Assembly (NCBI GenBank): GCA_003021005.1
Contig: PXRI01000043.1
Span: 48,159 to 112,158 of the forward strand
From: Halobacteriales archaeon QS_1_69_70
GTDB lineage: Archaea > Halobacteriota > Halobacteria > Halobacteriales > Haloarculaceae
DNA length: 64,000 nt
Reading direction: 5' to 3'
Shown here: positions 40,499 to 49,611 of the stretch, one piece after another
Layout of the letters: each line of letters begins with the position of its first letter
Numbering within the stretch: position 1 is the first letter of the stretch
Program-made: the position numbers and the translations under genes
Notes under the pieces: generated by a model
Told to the model about the DNA's origin: nothing
Database searches by the model: none
The model's input: the letters and a program-made list of their open reading frames with translations, nothing else

Positions 40499-40890
40499 GC
40501 GAAACCGCTGTCTGTCGAGTGGGAGCTCGGACGACGCAGCCCGCACAGCCGAGCGGAGCGAGGCGAGCAGGACCATCGTCCGGCGTTCCCGCGAGACCGG
40601 CAGCGACTGTCGCCCTGAGGCGACGGTCGCACGCGTCGAGTGGGAGCTCGTCGGGCGAGCGAAGCGAGTCCGACGACGTTCCCGCGAGATCGCCAACGTC
40701 TGAGCCCGTAGGGCGAAGACGTTGGGAGCCGGCGAGGCGCGCGAGGCGCGACCGTCGGGAGCGCCTCGTGGTGGGCGAGCGGGGACCGGAAGGAACCGCG
40801 AGCGGAGCGAGTTTCGCAGGACCGGCAGCGACTGTCGCCGTGAGGCGACGGTCGCACGCCTCGAGCGGGAGCTCGGACGACACACCTCGA
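40465..40890 (+). repeat. aspS 3'-end-like repeat array with stem-loops
   Basis: [10 protein letters not shown]-stop encoded at 40468-40498 (aspS), 40586-40618, 40679-40711 and partially at 40820-40843, each overlapping an inverted repeat. Confidence 0.85.
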
Positions 40891-41016
40891 ACCGGGCGAG
40901 GGCCGAAGCCGCGAGCCAGCGAAGCGCTACGAAGGCCGCAGCTACCGACCGTCCAGCGGCCGGCGACGCCGGCGCAAAAGTAAGAACTAACCCTTTTGCT
41001 GGTGAGTTTTATCGCT

Positions 41017-41457
41017 ATGATAAACCTCTCGACCCGTAAGGAATGGCGTTATGCTACGTTCGCTACTGGTGGATTATACCTGTTGGGATTGCTACTTTAC
41101 TTGTCCTTTATATTACATTTTATAATTATATTTGATCAGAATCGAAGACTTCTGAGACAAGCCGGGGCGTCGCCCCAGACTGTTCAACAAACCCTCTTTG
41201 CACCTTTCTTGAATATTACACTTTTTTTCGCGGTATTGGGCGGTCCGTTTGTCTTTATGATATTAGGTGAAAATCTTCTTGGAGATGACTTCAGGATAAT
41301 TGAGGGTGTTCTGACTATTTTGTTCATGCTTAACGGGATTATTTTGTACATTTTAGATGTGCCTAGTTCTGGGGAAGTAGTAGTGTTAATATTAGTTCCT
41401 TTTATGTTTATAGCAATAATAATACCTATTACGGTCGGATATAGATATGTAGACTAA
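41017..41457 (+). CDS. AT-rich multi-TM membrane protein of unknown function
   Basis: MINLSTRKEWRYATFATGGLYLLGLLLYLSFILHFIIIF...; AT-rich codon usage unlike surroundings. Confidence 0.7.
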   Translation: MINLSTRKEWRYATFATGGLYLLGLLLYLSFILHFIIIFDQNRRLLRQAGASPQTVQQTLFAPFLNITLFFAVLGGPFVFMILGENLLGDDFRIIEGVLTILFMLNGIILYILDVPSSGEVVVLILVPFMFIAIIIPITVGYRYVD

Positions 41458-41522
41458 AGATTTGATATATATTTATAATATTTGAATATCTTTGGTTTAT
41501 TTTAACAAAGTATGCTGTAGAG

Positions 41523-41705
41523 ATGGCAGCGGTCAGTCACGACCTGGATTTCCTCGATCCGGAGACCGCGGCCGGCGTCACGGTTCTCTACGACGGGGAT
41601 GACACGATGGATACCGGCGACATCGCAGAGCGCGTCGAAACACTCGCCGAGTGGGTCCCGGATGCGGATGCGCTTCCGCCGGTCGTGAACATCGGCGAGT
41701 GGTGA
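41523..41705 (+). other. short ORF of uncertain status (60 aa) overlapping a degenerate minus-strand fragment
   Basis: MAAVSHDLDFLDPETAAGVTVLYDGDD...; minus strand holds CNAHYVQLSPDGDHVYVGAQTYP beta-propeller-like remnant. Confidence 0.3.
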
Positions 41706-41955
41706 CGACGGTCCTGAACACCGTCGTGGCGAGGGTACGTCTGGGCGCCGACGTACACGTGGTCGCCGTCCGGCGATAGCTGGACATAGTGGGCGTTGCA
41801 CGACTTCGTGAGGTACCGCTCCAGCGGGGATTCGTCGTCCGCCGGCGGATCGTCGGCGCGGGTGTCGCCGCCGAACCCGCACAGCGCCACGGCTGTGGAA
41901 ATCCATGCGGGGCGGTTTGGGAATCCTTAAGTCCGGCGCGGGCCGGCGTTCGGCC

Positions 41956-44412
41956 GTGTCACCGGACGCCGCCGTCCTCCTCGCCGTCCTCGGGCTGCCG
42001 TTCCTCGGTGCCGCCCTCGTCCCGGCCGTCCACCGGGTCCTCGGCGAGCGGACGGCGTACTTCGCCGCCGGGGTCGCGGCGGTCTGTCTCGCGCTCCTGG
42101 CGACCCAGGCCGACGCCGCCCTCCACGCCACACCGGACGCCGGCGCCGTCGTCGTCCCCTGGATCCCCGCATTGGGCGTCGAACTCGCACTGTACCTCGA
42201 CGGGCTCGCGCTCCTCGTCGGCTTCCTCGCCACCGGCGTCGGCGTCCTCGTGTTCACCTACTCGGCCGGCTACATGCGGGACGAACCCGGCACCCAGCGG
42301 TACTACGCGACGTTGCTCGCGTTCATGGGCTCGATGCTCGGCGTCGCGCTCGCCGCCGACCTGATCGCGCTCTTCGTCTTCTGGGAACTCACCTCCGTCA
42401 CCTCCTTTCTGCTCATCGGTCACTACCGGACGACCGACGCCGGCCGGTACGCCGCCCGGAAGTCGCTGTTCGTCACCGTCGTCGGCGGCCTGTTCCTTCT
42501 GGTCGGGTTCGTGCTCCTCGCCCACGTCACCGGGCAGGCGCCGGGGCTCGCCCGCACGTTCACGCTCGTCGGCACCGAGGGCTCGCTGCTGGCGAACCCC
42601 GAAGGCGTCCGCGGCGCCCTCGAGACCGGGGGGCTGTTCGTCCCGGTCGTCGCGCTCGTCGTCGTCGGCGCCGCCGCCAAGTCGGCCCAGGTGCCGCTGC
42701 AGATCTGGCTGCCCGACGCGATGGAGGCGCCCACGCCCGTCTCGGCGTTCCTCCACTCCGCCACGATGGTCAAGGCCGGCGTCTACCTCGTCGGGCGGCT
42801 CCGCCCACTCTTCCTGCCGCCGGACGTCGCGGTCCCCGAGTGGACGCTTCTCGTCGCCACGCTGGGGCTGATCTCGATGGCGGTCACCGCCGTCCTGGCG
42901 GTCGGTGCGACGGACATCAAGGAGCTTCTGGCGTACTCGACGGCCTCCCACCTCGGGCTCATCATCGCCGGCTACGGGCTCGCGAACGAGGCCGGGGTCG
43001 AGACGGGCGCCTTCCACATCGTCAACCACGCGCTGTTCAAGGCCGCGCTGTTCCTCGTCGCCGGCATCGTCGCCCACGAGGCCGGCACCCGCGCCATCCA
43101 CGACCTCGGCGGGCTCGCCGAACACCTGCCCGTCACGGCCGCCGTCACCGTCGTCGCCGCCCTCGGGATGGCCGGGGTGCCGCCGTTCAACGGCTTCTAC
43201 TCGAAGGAGCTCCTGTTCGAGGCGACCTGGGATGTCGCCGCCCACGAGGGCGGCCTGTACCTCCTGTTTCCCGCCGTCGCCGTCTTCGGCAGCGTGTTCA
43301 CGTTCCTCTACTCGATCCGGTTTCTGATGCTGTTCTTCGGCGAGCCGCCCGACGGCCTCGCCGACCGCGAGATCCAGGCCCCGCCGTGGTCGATGCTGGC
43401 GCCGACGGTCCTCCTGGGCGGCCTGGCCGGCCTCGTCGGTCTGGCCGGCGTCCTCGCGACGGTCGGCGTCCACGTCGAGGCGTTCGAGACGTTCCTCGCG
43501 AGCGTCGTCGCGAGCAGCGCCGTGGCCGGCGGCCACGGCTTCGAGTACCACCTCCCGACATCGCCCTCTCCGTACGCCGGCATGAGCCTGCTCGCCATCG
43601 GACTCGGGGCCGTGCTCTACCCCTCCTACGACCGGCTCCACCGCGGCGTCCGGCGGCTCCGGGCGGTCCCCCACACCAGCCCGGACGCCTACTACGACGC
43701 CGGCATCGAGGGGCTGGACCGGCTCGGCGCGCTCGTCCCACGGTACGTCCAGACCGGCGTGGTGCGGACCTACGCCGCGGTCCTGCTCGCCTCGACGAGC
43801 CTCCTCGTCCTCGGCGGCTACACCGCCGCCGGCGCCGACCTGCCGGCGTTCGACGGCTTCGTCGTCGGCCTGCCGATCGCCCTGGTCCTCCTGGTGGCGG
43901 TCGTTGGCGCCGCCGCGGTCGGCACCGCCCCGTCGCACGTCGCCGGCGTGCTCACCCTCTCGATCCTCGGGTTCATGGTCGCGGTCTTCTACGTCCTGGC
44001 GTCGGCGCCGGACCTCGCGCTGACCCAGCTCGTCGTCGAGACGCTCGTGCTCGTCATCCTCCTGCTCGTGCTGGACGAACTCCCCGCGTTCTACGGCGAG
44101 GCCACCGGCCTGCGTTCGATCACGGACGGCTTCGTCGCCGCACTCGTCGGCGGGACCGTCTTCGTCACGGTGCTCGTGGCCACCGCCGGCCGACCGGACG
44201 ACCGCATCGCCGAGTTCTTAGTCGAGAACGGCGGCGTCCCCGCCGAACACGGCCCCGTCCTCCTCGACGCCGGCGGCGGCGGCAACCTCGTGAACGTCAT
44301 TCTTGTCGACTTCCGGGCGTTCGACACCCTGGGCGAGATCACCGTCCTCGCCATCGCGGCGCTGTCGGTGCTGACGCTCATCGCCATGCGCGGCACGGGG
44401 GGAGCGCCGTGA
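41956..44412 (+). CDS. mnhA: Mrp-type Na+/H+ antiporter subunit A
   Basis: GTG start; NuoL/MrpA motifs WELTSVTSFLLIGHY, LPDAMEAPTPVSAFLHSATMVKAG, GVPPFNGFYSKE; C-terminal MrpA extension. Confidence 0.93.
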   Translation: MSPDAAVLLAVLGLPFLGAALVPAVHRVLGERTAYFAAGVAAVCLALLATQADAALHATPDAGAVVVPWIPALGVELALYLDGLALLVGFLATGVGVLVFTYSAGYMRDEPGTQRYYATLLAFMGSMLGVALAADLIALFVFWELTSVTSFLLIGHYRTTDAGRYAARKSLFVTVVGGLFLLVGFVLLAHVTGQAPGLARTFTLVGTEGSLLANPEGVRGALETGGLFVPVVALVVVGAAAKSAQVPLQIWLPDAMEAPTPVSAFLHSATMVKAGVYLVGRLRPLFLPPDVAVPEWTLLVATLGLISMAVTAVLAVGATDIKELLAYSTASHLGLIIAGYGLANEAGVETGAFHIVNHALFKAALFLVAGIVAHEAGTRAIHDLGGLAEHLPVTAAVTVVAALGMAGVPPFNGFYSKELLFEATWDVAAHEGGLYLLFPAVAVFGSVFTFLYSIRFLMLFFGEPPDGLADREIQAPPWSMLAPTVLLGGLAGLVGLAGVLATVGVHVEAFETFLASVVASSAVAGGHGFEYHLPTSPSPYAGMSLLAIGLGAVLYPSYDRLHRGVRRLRAVPHTSPDAYYDAGIEGLDRLGALVPRYVQTGVVRTYAAVLLASTSLLVLGGYTAAGADLPAFDGFVVGLPIALVLLVAVVGAAAVGTAPSHVAGVLTLSILGFMVAVFYVLASAPDLALTQLVVETLVLVILLLVLDELPAFYGEATGLRSITDGFVAALVGGTVFVTVLVATAGRPDDRIAEFLVENGGVPAEHGPVLLDAGGGGNLVNVILVDFRAFDTLGEITVLAIAALSVLTLIAMRGTGGAP

Positions 44413-44915
44413 GCGACGGGCAGGGTCGGCCCGCCGGCCGTCGGGACCCGCGCCGGGAGACGACCGTCATCGCCCGTCTCGTCACCCGGACGGTCGTCCC
44501 GCTCATCCTCGTGACCGCGGTCGCGCTCCTGGTGCGGGGCCACGACCTCCCCGGCGGCGGCTTCATCGCCGGCGTCCTCACGGTCACGGCCTTCGCGCTC
44601 ACCGCCATCATCTACGGCCTCGACGAGCTCGAGGAGACGCTCGTCGGCGTGACGGTGCCCGGCCGCGGCGTCCTCTCGGGGGTGACCGAGACCTTCGCCG
44701 GGACGTTCGCCGCCGGGCTCGCCCTCGCAGCGGCCGGCGGCATCGCCGCCATGCTCGCCGGCTACCCCTTCCTCTCGCAGGCCGTGGTATTCGTCGAGGG
44801 CGTCCCGCTGTACCACGAGGTCGAACTCGCCAGCGCCCTCGTGTTCGACCTCGGGGTGTACCTCGTGGTCGTCGGCGCCCTCCTCACGATCCTCAAGGTG
44901 GTGGGTCGGGAGTGA
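44409..44915 (+). CDS. mnhB: Mrp antiporter subunit B
   Basis: GHDLPGGGFIAGVLTVTAFAL; overlapping start with mnhA. Confidence 0.9.
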   Translation: MSDGQGRPAGRRDPRRETTVIARLVTRTVVPLILVTAVALLVRGHDLPGGGFIAGVLTVTAFALTAIIYGLDELEETLVGVTVPGRGVLSGVTETFAGTFAAGLALAAAGGIAAMLAGYPFLSQAVVFVEGVPLYHEVELASALVFDLGVYLVVVGALLTILKVVGRE

Positions 44916-45514
44916 CCCAGGTCGTCCTCGCGGTGGCGCTCGGCGCCCTGGCCACCGTCGGCACCTTCCTCCTGCTCCGCCGTGACGTCGTCCGGGTCGT
45001 CTGGGGCGTCGTCATCCTCGGCCAGACCGCGAACGTCTACCTCGTGACGATGGGCGGGCTCACCGGGACCGCCCCGATCGTGGACCACGGCGGCGAGACG
45101 GCGGGCGTCACCGACCCGCTGGTCCAGGCGCTCGTGCTCACGGCCATCGTCATCGGGTTCGGCACCACCGCCTTCGCGCTGGTGTTGACCTACCGGCTCT
45201 ACCAGGAGCACGGCACGCTGGACCTCCGCGAACTCGCCGACGCCAGCCAACCGGCCGGGGCCGTCCACGCCGGCGTCCCGACCGACGTCGCTGCGGGGAC
45301 GGGCAGCGTCGAGGAGGTCGCCGGCACGGGGGGCGACGACCCGGCGACCGACGGCGGGGTCGACACGCCCGCGGGTGTCGGCGGGATCGACACGCCCGCG
45401 GCCGATCGAGGCGGAGCCCGCGACGGTGGGACGCCCGACGAACGTGACGGTGCCGGACCGCACGGCTGGCACGGCGACGGCGATCCGGACGCGGGAGGTG
45501 GCGACGGTGGTTGA
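44912..45514 (+). CDS. mnhC: Mrp antiporter subunit C with long hydrophilic tail
   Basis: NuoK-like TMs, DPLVQALVLTAIVIGFGTTAFAL. Confidence 0.9.
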   Translation: MTQVVLAVALGALATVGTFLLLRRDVVRVVWGVVILGQTANVYLVTMGGLTGTAPIVDHGGETAGVTDPLVQALVLTAIVIGFGTTAFALVLTYRLYQEHGTLDLRELADASQPAGAVHAGVPTDVAAGTGSVEEVAGTGGDDPATDGGVDTPAGVGGIDTPAADRGGARDGGTPDERDGAGPHGWHGDGDPDAGGGDGG

Positions 45515-47075
45515 CCCGAGCCACGTCGTGGTCGCGCCGATGCTGGCGGCGCTGTCGACCGCCGTCGGCACGCTCCTGGCCCGCCCCGCCCCGCGGCTCC
45601 AGCGCGGACTGAGCCTCCTGGGGAGCCTCGCGTACCTCGCCGGGGTGGCCGCCCTCGCCGCCCGCGTCGCGGACGGCGGCATCCGGACCTACCAGGTCTC
45701 CGGCTGGCCGGCGCCGTTCGGCATCTCCATGGTCGCCGACGCGCTGGCTGTCGTGCTGCTCGGGCTGACGGCCGTCGTCTCGCTCGTCGCCGTGGCGTAC
45801 TCGCTCGCGTACCTCCCGGCCGAGAACCAGCGGCTGGCCTACCACCCGCTGTACCACTTCATGCTCGTCGGCGTCACCGGGTCGCTGCTCACCGGCGACC
45901 TCTTCAACCTCTTCGTCTGGTTCGAGGTGATGCTGGTGGCGTCGTACGTCCTCGTGGCGTTCTACAGCGGCCCCCGGCACACCCGCGCCGGCTTCCAGTA
46001 CGCCGTCCTCAACCTGGTCGGCGGCGCCCTCATGCTGCTCGCGGTCGGGGGCCTGTACGCCACCACCGGCACGCTGAACATGGCCGACATGTCCCGCCGG
46101 CTCGCCGCCCACCAGGCCTACGGCATCGACCCCGCGCCCGTCCTGGGGATCTCGACGCTACTTTTGGTCGTCTTCGCGCTCAAGGCCGGCGTCGTCCCCT
46201 TCCAGTTCTGGGTGCCGGAGGCCTACCGGGCGGCGCCCGCGCCGGTCGCGGCGGTGCTGGCCGGCGTCGTCAAGAAGGTCGGCATCTACGCCATCATCCG
46301 GCTGTACTTCGGCGTGTTCGCCGCCGCCCCGCTCCCCGTCGCATTTCCTTTCGGTGGCGGCGGCGACTCGATGCTGGCGTTCGTCGGTCCCGTGCTGTTC
46401 CTGATGGCGGCCGCGAGCATCCTGTTCGGCGGCGTCGGCGCTGTCGTGCAACCGGACCTCGACGGGCTACTCGCGTACTCCAGTATCTCCCAGATCGGGT
46501 ACGTCCTCCTCCCGCTCGCCCTCGCGGCGACGGCCGGCTCCCCGGCCGTTCGGTCGCTCGGCATCGCGGCCGCCGTCGTGTACGCCGTGGGCCACGGCCT
46601 CGCCAAGAGCAGCCTCTTTCTCGTCAGCGGCGCGCTCCGCGCCGGCGGCGGCGCCTCCCGGTTCGCCGACCTCGGCGGCATCGCCGACCGCGACCCCGTG
46701 CTGGCCGGCGCCTTTCTCGTCGCCAGCCTCGCGCTCGTCGGCATCCCGCCGCTGGTCGGGTTCTTCGGGAAGCTCCTCGTCTTCGACGTCGCCGCCCGCG
46801 ACGGGTCGGCCCTCGCCGTAGCGGTCGCCATCGCCGGCGCCGCGCTCACCGTCGCCTACGTCACCCGCGCCTGGAACGCGGCGTTCTGGGGCGACCCGGT
46901 CCCCTACGAACGGCGGCCGGCCCTCGTCGCCGGTGCCGCCGTGCTCGCCGGGCTCCTGGTCGCGGTCGGCGTCGGGTTCGACCCGCTCGTGCGCGCCAGC
47001 GAGGCCGCCGCGACGGCGGCGCTCGACCGCCAGGGCTACGTCGAGGCGGTCCTGGAGGGAGGTGAAGGCTCGTGA
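45498..47075 (+). CDS. mnhD: Mrp antiporter subunit D
   Basis: NuoN-like; FWVPEAYRAAPAPVAAVLAGVVKKVGIYAIIR, GIPPLVGFFGK. Confidence 0.92.
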   Translation: MATVVDPSHVVVAPMLAALSTAVGTLLARPAPRLQRGLSLLGSLAYLAGVAALAARVADGGIRTYQVSGWPAPFGISMVADALAVVLLGLTAVVSLVAVAYSLAYLPAENQRLAYHPLYHFMLVGVTGSLLTGDLFNLFVWFEVMLVASYVLVAFYSGPRHTRAGFQYAVLNLVGGALMLLAVGGLYATTGTLNMADMSRRLAAHQAYGIDPAPVLGISTLLLVVFALKAGVVPFQFWVPEAYRAAPAPVAAVLAGVVKKVGIYAIIRLYFGVFAAAPLPVAFPFGGGGDSMLAFVGPVLFLMAAASILFGGVGAVVQPDLDGLLAYSSISQIGYVLLPLALAATAGSPAVRSLGIAAAVVYAVGHGLAKSSLFLVSGALRAGGGASRFADLGGIADRDPVLAGAFLVASLALVGIPPLVGFFGKLLVFDVAARDGSALAVAVAIAGAALTVAYVTRAWNAAFWGDPVPYERRPALVAGAAVLAGLLVAVGVGFDPLVRASEAAATAALDRQGYVEAVLEGGEGS

Positions 47076-47833
47076 CGCGGCGGTGGCCGACCATCGGGGT
47101 CGCCCTCGCCGTGCTGTGGCTGTTCGTCCGCGGCGTCAGCCCCGAGCCCGCGACCGTCGCCGGCGAGTTCCTCCTCGGCCTCCTCGTCGGCCTCCCAATC
47201 GCCTACGCCACCCGGGGGTTCTACACGACCGACGTCCGCCTCCGCCGGGCGGTCGGCGCCGTCCCGTGGGTGCTCCGGTACCTCGCGGTGTTCCTCGTCG
47301 AGCTCATCATCGCGAACGTCGAGGTCGCCTACCGCGTCCTCGCGCCCTCGATGCCCATCGACCCCGACGTCGTCGCCATCCCGCTCCGCGTCGAGACCGA
47401 CGCCGCCATCGCGACCATCGCCAACAGCATCACCCTCACCCCGGGGACGCTCACCATGGACCACGAACCCGCGACCAACACCTTGTACGTCCACGCCATC
47501 GCCGCATCCGACCGCCGTGCCGTCGTCGGCCCCATCCGGCGGTTGGAGGATTACGCCCTCCGCATCTTCGACGAACCGGCCGACCCGGGCGACCGGCCTC
47601 CCGGCCGCTCCGGCCCGACCGGTGTCGGGCCCCCGGACGATACGGCAGACGACCACTCGGCGGGCAACGATGGCGCCGACCCCGAACGCGGAGACTCGGC
47701 GGGCAACGACGCCCACCCCGAACGCAACGCCTCCGTGGGCGAGGACGCCAACCCCGAACACGACGCCTCGGCGGGCGACGACGACTCCGAGGGGCACCGC
47801 GATGGCACTGGAGGGCACGCCGATGGCGAGTGA
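47072..47833 (+). CDS. mnhE: Mrp antiporter subunit E with acidic repeat tail
   Basis: VELIIANVEVAYRVL, ANSITLTPGTLTMD. Confidence 0.9.
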   Translation: MTRRWPTIGVALAVLWLFVRGVSPEPATVAGEFLLGLLVGLPIAYATRGFYTTDVRLRRAVGAVPWVLRYLAVFLVELIIANVEVAYRVLAPSMPIDPDVVAIPLRVETDAAIATIANSITLTPGTLTMDHEPATNTLYVHAIAASDRRAVVGPIRRLEDYALRIFDEPADPGDRPPGRSGPTGVGPPDDTADDHSAGNDGADPERGDSAGNDAHPERNASVGEDANPEHDASAGDDDSEGHRDGTGGHADGE

Positions 47834-48113
47834 ACTCCCGCCGCTCCTCCAGGTCGCGGTCACCGCCGGCATCCTGCTTTCGGCCGGCGTCACGCTGTTC
47901 GCCAGCTACCGCGTCATCCAAGGCCCCACCACGCCCGACCGGGTCGTCGGCCTCGACACCATCGGCACGAACGTCGTCGCCATCGCCGTGCTGTTCGCCA
48001 TCGAGACCGGCCGCGGGCTGTTCGTCGACGTCGCGCTCGTGCTCGCGATCATCGGGTTCATCAGCACCATCGCCGTCGCCCGGTACGTCACTGAGGGAGA
48101 CATTATAGAATGA
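47823..48113 (+). CDS. mnhF: Mrp antiporter subunit F
   Basis: SYRVIQGPTTPDRVVGLDTIGTNVVAIAVLFAI. Confidence 0.9.
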   Translation: MASELPPLLQVAVTAGILLSAGVTLFASYRVIQGPTTPDRVVGLDTIGTNVVAIAVLFAIETGRGLFVDVALVLAIIGFISTIAVARYVTEGDIIE

Positions 48114-48469
48114 CCGCTCACGCCGCCTTCCGGCCGGTCGTCGTCACCCTCCTCGTCGGCGTCGGCGCCTTCTTCCTCCTCGTCGGCACGATCGGGCTCC
48201 TGCGGCTCCCCGACGTCTACAACCGGATGCACGCGACCAGCAAGGCCACCACGCTCGGCGCCGCGAGCATCTTCCTCGCCGGGTTCGTCCACTTTGGGCC
48301 GGCGGGCGCCGGCCTGGTCTCGCTCGTCGGCATCCTCTTTCTGTTCGCCACCGCCCCGACCGGCGTCCACATGATCTCGCGGGCCGCCCAGCGCATGGAC
48401 ATCGGGTTCGCGGGCGACGTGACCTGGCCGACCGCGAGCGACCGGGTCGACGACCCGACGGACGACTGA
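48110..48469 (+). CDS. mnhG: Mrp antiporter subunit G
   Basis: FFLLVGTIGLLRLPDVYNRMHATSKATTLGA. Confidence 0.92.
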   Translation: MTAHAAFRPVVVTLLVGVGAFFLLVGTIGLLRLPDVYNRMHATSKATTLGAASIFLAGFVHFGPAGAGLVSLVGILFLFATAPTGVHMISRAAQRMDIGFAGDVTWPTASDRVDDPTDD

Positions 48470-48629
48470 TGGTGATTACCGTAAATCATTCCGGTATCGA
48501 CCGCACGAAGGCATACGGCCGTACCGGGACACACTTACAGGGTCGAGGAAGCCTTAACCCCCCGCCACCCGCAGGCCCCGCCATGACCCCACCACCGACG
48601 CGAGACGGCGCGGCTCCGGGAGGGGCCCG

Positions 48630-49457
48630 GTGACCGACGCGACCGCGTTCGTCCCGGGCCACGTGACCGGCTTCTTCACCGTCAACCGGGACGACGACCC
48701 GACGAAGGCGGGGTCGCGGGGCGCCGGCGTCACCCTCGCCGACGGCGTCACCGTCCGGCTCGAGCCCGGCGACGGCGTCGAGCTGAACGGCGAGGTCTGC
48801 GACATCGAGGCGGTCGCCCGGGTCCTCGACGCGCTCCGGTCGACCGCCCACGTGGTCGTCGAGACCGACCTCCCACTGTCGGCCGGCTTCGGCGTCTCCG
48901 GCGCGGCAGCCCTCGGGACGGCGCTCGCCGCCGACGCGGTGTTCGACCACGGCCTCTCGGAGAACGAACTCGTCACCGTCGCCCACGGCGCCGATGTCCA
49001 GGCCGGGACCGGCCTCGGCGACGTGGTCGCACAGGCACGCGGCGGGTTCCCCGTCCGCCTCGAGCCGGGTGCGCCGGCCCACGGCGCGATGGACGGCATC
49101 CCGGCCACCCGCGAGGTCGAGTACCTCGCCCGCGGCGAACGCAGCACCGAGGCCGTTCTCACCGGCGACACCGAGCCGATCACGGAGGCCGGACGCCAGG
49201 CACTCTCGGCGCTCGTCGCCGAACCCACCCTGGAAACGTTCATGCACGACTCCCGGCGGTTCGCCCGCGAGACCGAACTGCTCACGCCCGCGGTCCGCGA
49301 GACGGTCCAGGCCGTCGCCGAGGCGGGCGGGGAGGCCTCGATGGCGATGCTCGGCGAGACCGTCTTCGCCCTCGACACGGGGCTGTCGGATGCGGGCTAC
49401 GACGCCGAGCGGTGTGCGGTGTCGCTGACCGGCGCGCACCTCGAGCCGTCCGCCTGA
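48630..49457 (+). CDS. pantoate kinase (GHMP family, archaeal CoA pathway)
   Basis: FVPGHVTGFFTVNRDDDPTKAGSRGAGVTL, LSAGFGVSGAAALGTALA, QAGTGLGDVVAQARGG. Confidence 0.92.
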   Translation: MTDATAFVPGHVTGFFTVNRDDDPTKAGSRGAGVTLADGVTVRLEPGDGVELNGEVCDIEAVARVLDALRSTAHVVVETDLPLSAGFGVSGAAALGTALAADAVFDHGLSENELVTVAHGADVQAGTGLGDVVAQARGGFPVRLEPGAPAHGAMDGIPATREVEYLARGERSTEAVLTGDTEPITEAGRQALSALVAEPTLETFMHDSRRFARETELLTPAVRETVQAVAEAGGEASMAMLGETVFALDTGLSDAGYDAERCAVSLTGAHLEPSA

Positions 49458-49611
49458 TCGGCTGCCGATCACCCGCGTACGCGATGGCTCGCCTGCCCGG
49501 TACCCGACCGTCGCCGTTCGCCGGCAGCAACTGCGAGCGCCTGTACAACGTGGGACGGGTCACCCTCTCGACCGGAACACCCATGCAGGCGCCCCGAAAA
49601 CCCGTCTCACG

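Noticed and set aside
40465-40890. aspS-downstream repeats as a CRISPR array
   Set aside because: Units are diverged, irregularly spaced, lack spacer-like unique segments of constant length, and no cas1/cas2 genes are nearby.
40519-41039. ORFs across the aspS repeat region (154 aa, 105 aa, 184 aa and others)
   Set aside because: Translations of repeat and palindrome DNA in several frames; no coding character.
41959-43938. 659-aa minus-strand ORF
   Set aside because: Antisense to mnhA, low-complexity E/D/G/R-rich translation typical of GC-rich artefacts.
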